From the NCBI GenBank assembly GCA_039188505.1, contig JBCCZC010000027.1, positions 1 to 24,344 on the forward strand: 24,344 nt of DNA. Reading direction: 5' to 3'. Every line of letters begins with the position of its first letter. Within the stretch, counting starts at the first letter, position 1. Under the pieces are notes generated by a model. It did no database searches and was not told the origin of the DNA. It worked only from the letters and a program-made list of their open reading frames with translations. The position numbers were made by a program, and so were the translations under genes. This document shows positions 22,488 to 24,344 of the stretch, in pieces. Origin of the DNA: JBCCZC01 sp039188505 (GTDB taxonomy: Bacteria > Pseudomonadota > Gammaproteobacteria > Xanthomonadales > SZUA-38).

Positions 22488-23138
22488 ATGCGCACCATCG
22501 CCAAAACCGTCATCGCCGCACTGCTGCTCACCGGCGGCACCGCCGCCATCGCGGACGCCGACCTCAGCTCGGTCAACAAGGGCATCCGCGTCGAGTCGAA
22601 CCGCTCCGCGGGCGACGTCGACACCGTCAACGGCAGCATCAACATCGGTGAGTTCGCCAGCGTTGGCCGCGTCGAGTCCGTGAACGGCGGCGTACGCCTG
22701 GGCGAGGGCGTGACCGCGCGCTCCGTCGAGTCCGTCAACGGCACCGTCCGCTTCGGCGAGGGTGTGGTCATCGACGGCAACGTCGAGACCGTCAACGGCG
22801 CCGTCCGCACCGAGCCGGGCGCGGAAATTCGCGGCACCGTCTCCACCGTCAACGGCGTGATTGATCTCGAAGGCGCCCTCGTCAACGAGGACATCATCTC
22901 CTACAACGGCGGCATCTCGCTGGTGGGCACCACGGTCGAGGGTTCACTCCACGTCAAGAAGCCCAAGAACGGCTGGTTCAGCAGCAAGCGTCAGAAGCCC
23001 GTTCGCGTCGAGATCGGCCCGGGCACGACGATTCAGGGCAATCTCTACTTCGATCGTCCGGTCGAGCTGTTCATCGACGGCGATGCCAACGTCGGCGAGA
23101 TCCTCGGCGACGAAATCACGATGCGCGAACGCAAGTAA
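22488..23138 (+). CDS. Secreted beta-solenoid protein with 18-residue VNG repeats
   Basis: A 216-residue predicted periplasmic or surface protein with a signal peptide (1-22 or so, MRTIAKTVIAALLLTGGTAAIA). Residues about 26-150 are six or seven tandem repeats with an 18-19-residue pitch, each centred on VNG or a close variant (VNG at 47, 65, 83, 102 and 121; YNG at 139; VNK at 29), for example VESVNGTVRFGEGV. This pattern implies a right- or left-handed parallel beta-solenoid resembling bactofilin-type or DUF4097-type repeats, though no exact family is claimed. A short basic loop (KKPKNGWFSSKRQK, 157-170) interrupts it before two last strands. A GGGGAT lies before the ATG. The function is unknown; a structural or adhesin role is possible. 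A strong terminator follows. Confidence 0.78.
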   Translation: MRTIAKTVIAALLLTGGTAAIADADLSSVNKGIRVESNRSAGDVDTVNGSINIGEFASVGRVESVNGGVRLGEGVTARSVESVNGTVRFGEGVVIDGNVETVNGAVRTEPGAEIRGTVSTVNGVIDLEGALVNEDIISYNGGISLVGTTVEGSLHVKKPKNGWFSSKRQKPVRVEIGPGTTIQGNLYFDRPVELFIDGDANVGEILGDEITMRERK

Positions 23139-23162
23139 GTCGTCTCCCAGCGACGCGTCGAG

Positions 23163-23196
23163 CGGGCGACCCGGCCGGGTCGCCCGTTCTCGTTTC
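23163..23196 (+). terminator. Intrinsic terminator after the VNG-repeat protein
   Basis: A perfect 24-bp palindrome (CGGGCGACCCGG followed by CCGGGTCGCCCG, 23163-23186) with the T-rich TTCTCGTTT after it, 25 nt past the stop codon. The innermost bases will form the loop. Confidence 0.75.
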
Positions 23197-23212
23197 AGGG
23201 CCCGATTCCGGC

Positions 23213-23241
23213 TTGCGTGCCCGGGGCCCGACTGCCAAGAT
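23213..23241 (+). promoter_or_regulatory. Candidate promoter of the small membrane protein gene
   Basis: TTGCGT (23213-23218), 17 bases, CAAGAT (23236-23241). If used, transcription starts near 23248, so the upstream in-frame TTG at 23213 cannot be the translation start and the one at 23273 is favoured. Confidence 0.45.
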
Positions 23242-23272
23242 AGCGCGCTGTTCTCCAAGTCCTGACGTCGAC

Positions 23273-23797
23273 TTGAAGCGTCCCTCGTCCACCAGAATCC
23301 TCGCCGCCCTCTGGGGCCTCGTGGGCTTCAGCGCCCTGCTCGCTTCCGCGATCGTGCGGCTCGCCGAGCAGGCTCGCGAAGCGATAACCCAGGGCCTCGG
23401 GCCGCTCGAGTGGGCCCTCCTCGGCGCGTTCTGCCTGTTCATGGCCTACAGCGAGGGCTACCGCGGCTTCCAGCAGCGCTTCTCGCCGCGTTTCGCGGAC
23501 CGCATTATCGCGGTTCGCGACGGCCATTCCCTGCTCGAGGCGCTCCTGGCGCCGCTCTACGCGATGGGTTTCTTCCGCGCCACGCGGCGCCAGATGATCA
23601 CCACCTACGCCCTGACGGCGCTTATCCTCGCCTTCATCTTCCTGTTCCGGATCATTCCCCAGCCCTGGCGCGGCGTGCTCGACGCCGGCGTGGTGGTGGG
23701 GCTGGTCTGGGGCCTGATCGCCACCTGGGCCTGGACGGTCCAGCGCTGGCGCCAGCCGGGCAGCCACCTGGTCGGCGACACCGCACCGTCGAGCTGA
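23273..23797 (+). CDS. Small integral membrane protein of unknown function, TTG start
   Basis: About 174 residues from the TTG at 23273. Hydrophobic segments lie near RILAALWGLVGFSALLASAI, LEWALLGAFCLFMAYSEGY, MITTYALTALILAFIFLFRI and AGVVVGLVWGLIATWAWTV, giving about four TM helices. A basic re-entrant or cytoplasmic stretch (RGFQQRFSPRFADRII) lies between the second and third. No family is recognised. The open frame can be read from a TTG at 23213, but that lies inside the candidate promoter; there is no ATG start. The following M1-peptidase gene begins 21 nt after the stop, so the two may be co-transcribed. Confidence 0.7.
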   Translation: MKRPSSTRILAALWGLVGFSALLASAIVRLAEQAREAITQGLGPLEWALLGAFCLFMAYSEGYRGFQQRFSPRFADRIIAVRDGHSLLEALLAPLYAMGFFRATRRQMITTYALTALILAFIFLFRIIPQPWRGVLDAGVVVGLVWGLIATWAWTVQRWRQPGSHLVGDTAPSS

Positions 23798-23818
23798 CCC
23801 ATATCACCGGAGACTCCC

Positions 23819-24344
23819 ATGCGCTTGATCCTGACGGCAGCCGCCGCCCTCCTTCTCTCGGCGTGTTCGGACGCGCCGGACGGCGGCGACGTCCCGCCCG
23901 AGGCCGACGCGGCTACCCCCGCACCGGCCCCGACCGAGACGGTCACGGCCGACCCGCACTCCTTTGCCAACGTCACCGCCGTGACGACGACCCATCTGGT
24001 TCTCGACCTCGACGTCGACTTCGAGGCGCGTCAGCTTCGCGGCTCTGCCGTTCACACGCTCGACCGGTCCGAGGGCGCGAGCCAGTTCGTCGTCGACTCC
24101 CGGGACCTGACCATCGATGCGGTAACGGACGCGGCAACGGGTGAAGCGCTCGCCTGGACCATCGGCGACGCCGTCGAGTATCTCGGCGCCCCGCTGACGA
24201 TTGGACTCGAAGGGGAGACCGAAACCGTTCGGATCGACTACGCCACCGCCCCCGGGGCCAGCGGCCTCCAGTGGCTGGAGCCCGGCCAGACCGCCGGCGG
24301 CGAGCATCCGTTCCTATTCTCCCAGGCCCAGGCCCAGCATGCGC
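23819..24344 (+). CDS. M1-family aminopeptidase lipoprotein (leukotriene A4 hydrolase-like), 3' end cut by the window
   Basis: Only the first 175 codons are present. The signal peptide MRLILTAAAALLLSAC has a lipobox, and a Pro/Ala/Thr-rich spacer follows. The beta-domain start reads HSFANVTAVTTTHLVLDLDVDF, then RQLRGSAVHTLDR, DSRDLTIDAV, and a segment GLQWLEPGQTAGGEHPFLFSQ that is characteristic of the LTA4H / cold-active aminopeptidase group of M1 metallopeptidases. The zinc site (HExxH) lies beyond the right edge, so activity cannot be checked. GGAG lies six bases before the ATG. Predicted envelope-anchored peptidase acting on peptide N-termini. Confidence 0.85.
   Translation, partial: MRLILTAAAALLLSACSDAPDGGDVPPEADAATPAPAPTETVTADPHSFANVTAVTTTHLVLDLDVDFEARQLRGSAVHTLDRSEGASQFVVDSRDLTIDAVTDAATGEALAWTIGDAVEYLGAPLTIGLEGETETVRIDYATAPGASGLQWLEPGQTAGGEHPFLFSQAQAQHA

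Overview
The window is about 24 kb of high-GC (roughly 65%) chromosomal DNA. It looks like an aerobic, Gram-negative gammaproteobacterium: a TonB-dependent receptor of the Oar type, a TorF-type porin, several LSAC lipoproteins, FimV-like LysM proteins and PpnN. The Oar-like receptor, the many secreted carboxypeptidase-regulatory repeats and a protein ending in a short FRDGY tail resemble Xanthomonadales/Wenzhouxiangella-like lineages, but that placement is only an inference. No rRNA, tRNA, insertion sequence, phage gene or CRISPR array was seen, and no stretch over 300 bases lacks a gene.

Left part, minus strand (70-5554): a probable four-gene run, reading right to left, of two adjacent short FimV-like LysM proteins, the nucleotide 5'-monophosphate nucleosidase PpnN, and a multi-TM GGDEF diguanylate cyclase. 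Upstream of it, after a clear terminator, is an Oar-like TonB-dependent receptor (5673-8801), and beyond that a 1600-residue secreted repeat protein (9116-13918) with about eleven carboxypeptidase-regulatory-like repeats and a seven-blade FG-GAP propeller. A secreted metal-dependent amidohydrolase (14120-15733) is divergent from the repeat protein.

Centre (15755-21253): the most interesting part. A minus-strand operon encodes a TorF-like porin, a degenerate GHKL-type protein, a GHKL ATPase with intact N and G boxes, a STAS-domain protein and a class III adenylate/guanylate cyclase with a histone H1-like lysine-rich tail. Divergent from it is a membrane PP2C/SpoIIE phosphatase with a periplasmic sensor, HAMP domain and an EF-hand-like loop. 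The part list matches a kinase / STAS / phosphatase partner switch, like SiaABC-SiaD of Pseudomonas, but the output enzyme is a class III cyclase instead of a diguanylate cyclase. This is a prediction from domain content and gene order.

Right part, plus strand (21364-end): a small lipoprotein, a Cys-rich small lipoprotein paired with an ArsC/YffB-like thioredoxin-fold protein, a secreted 18-residue-repeat beta-solenoid protein followed by a strong terminator, a small membrane protein with a TTG start, and the beginning of an M1-family aminopeptidase lipoprotein that runs off the window.
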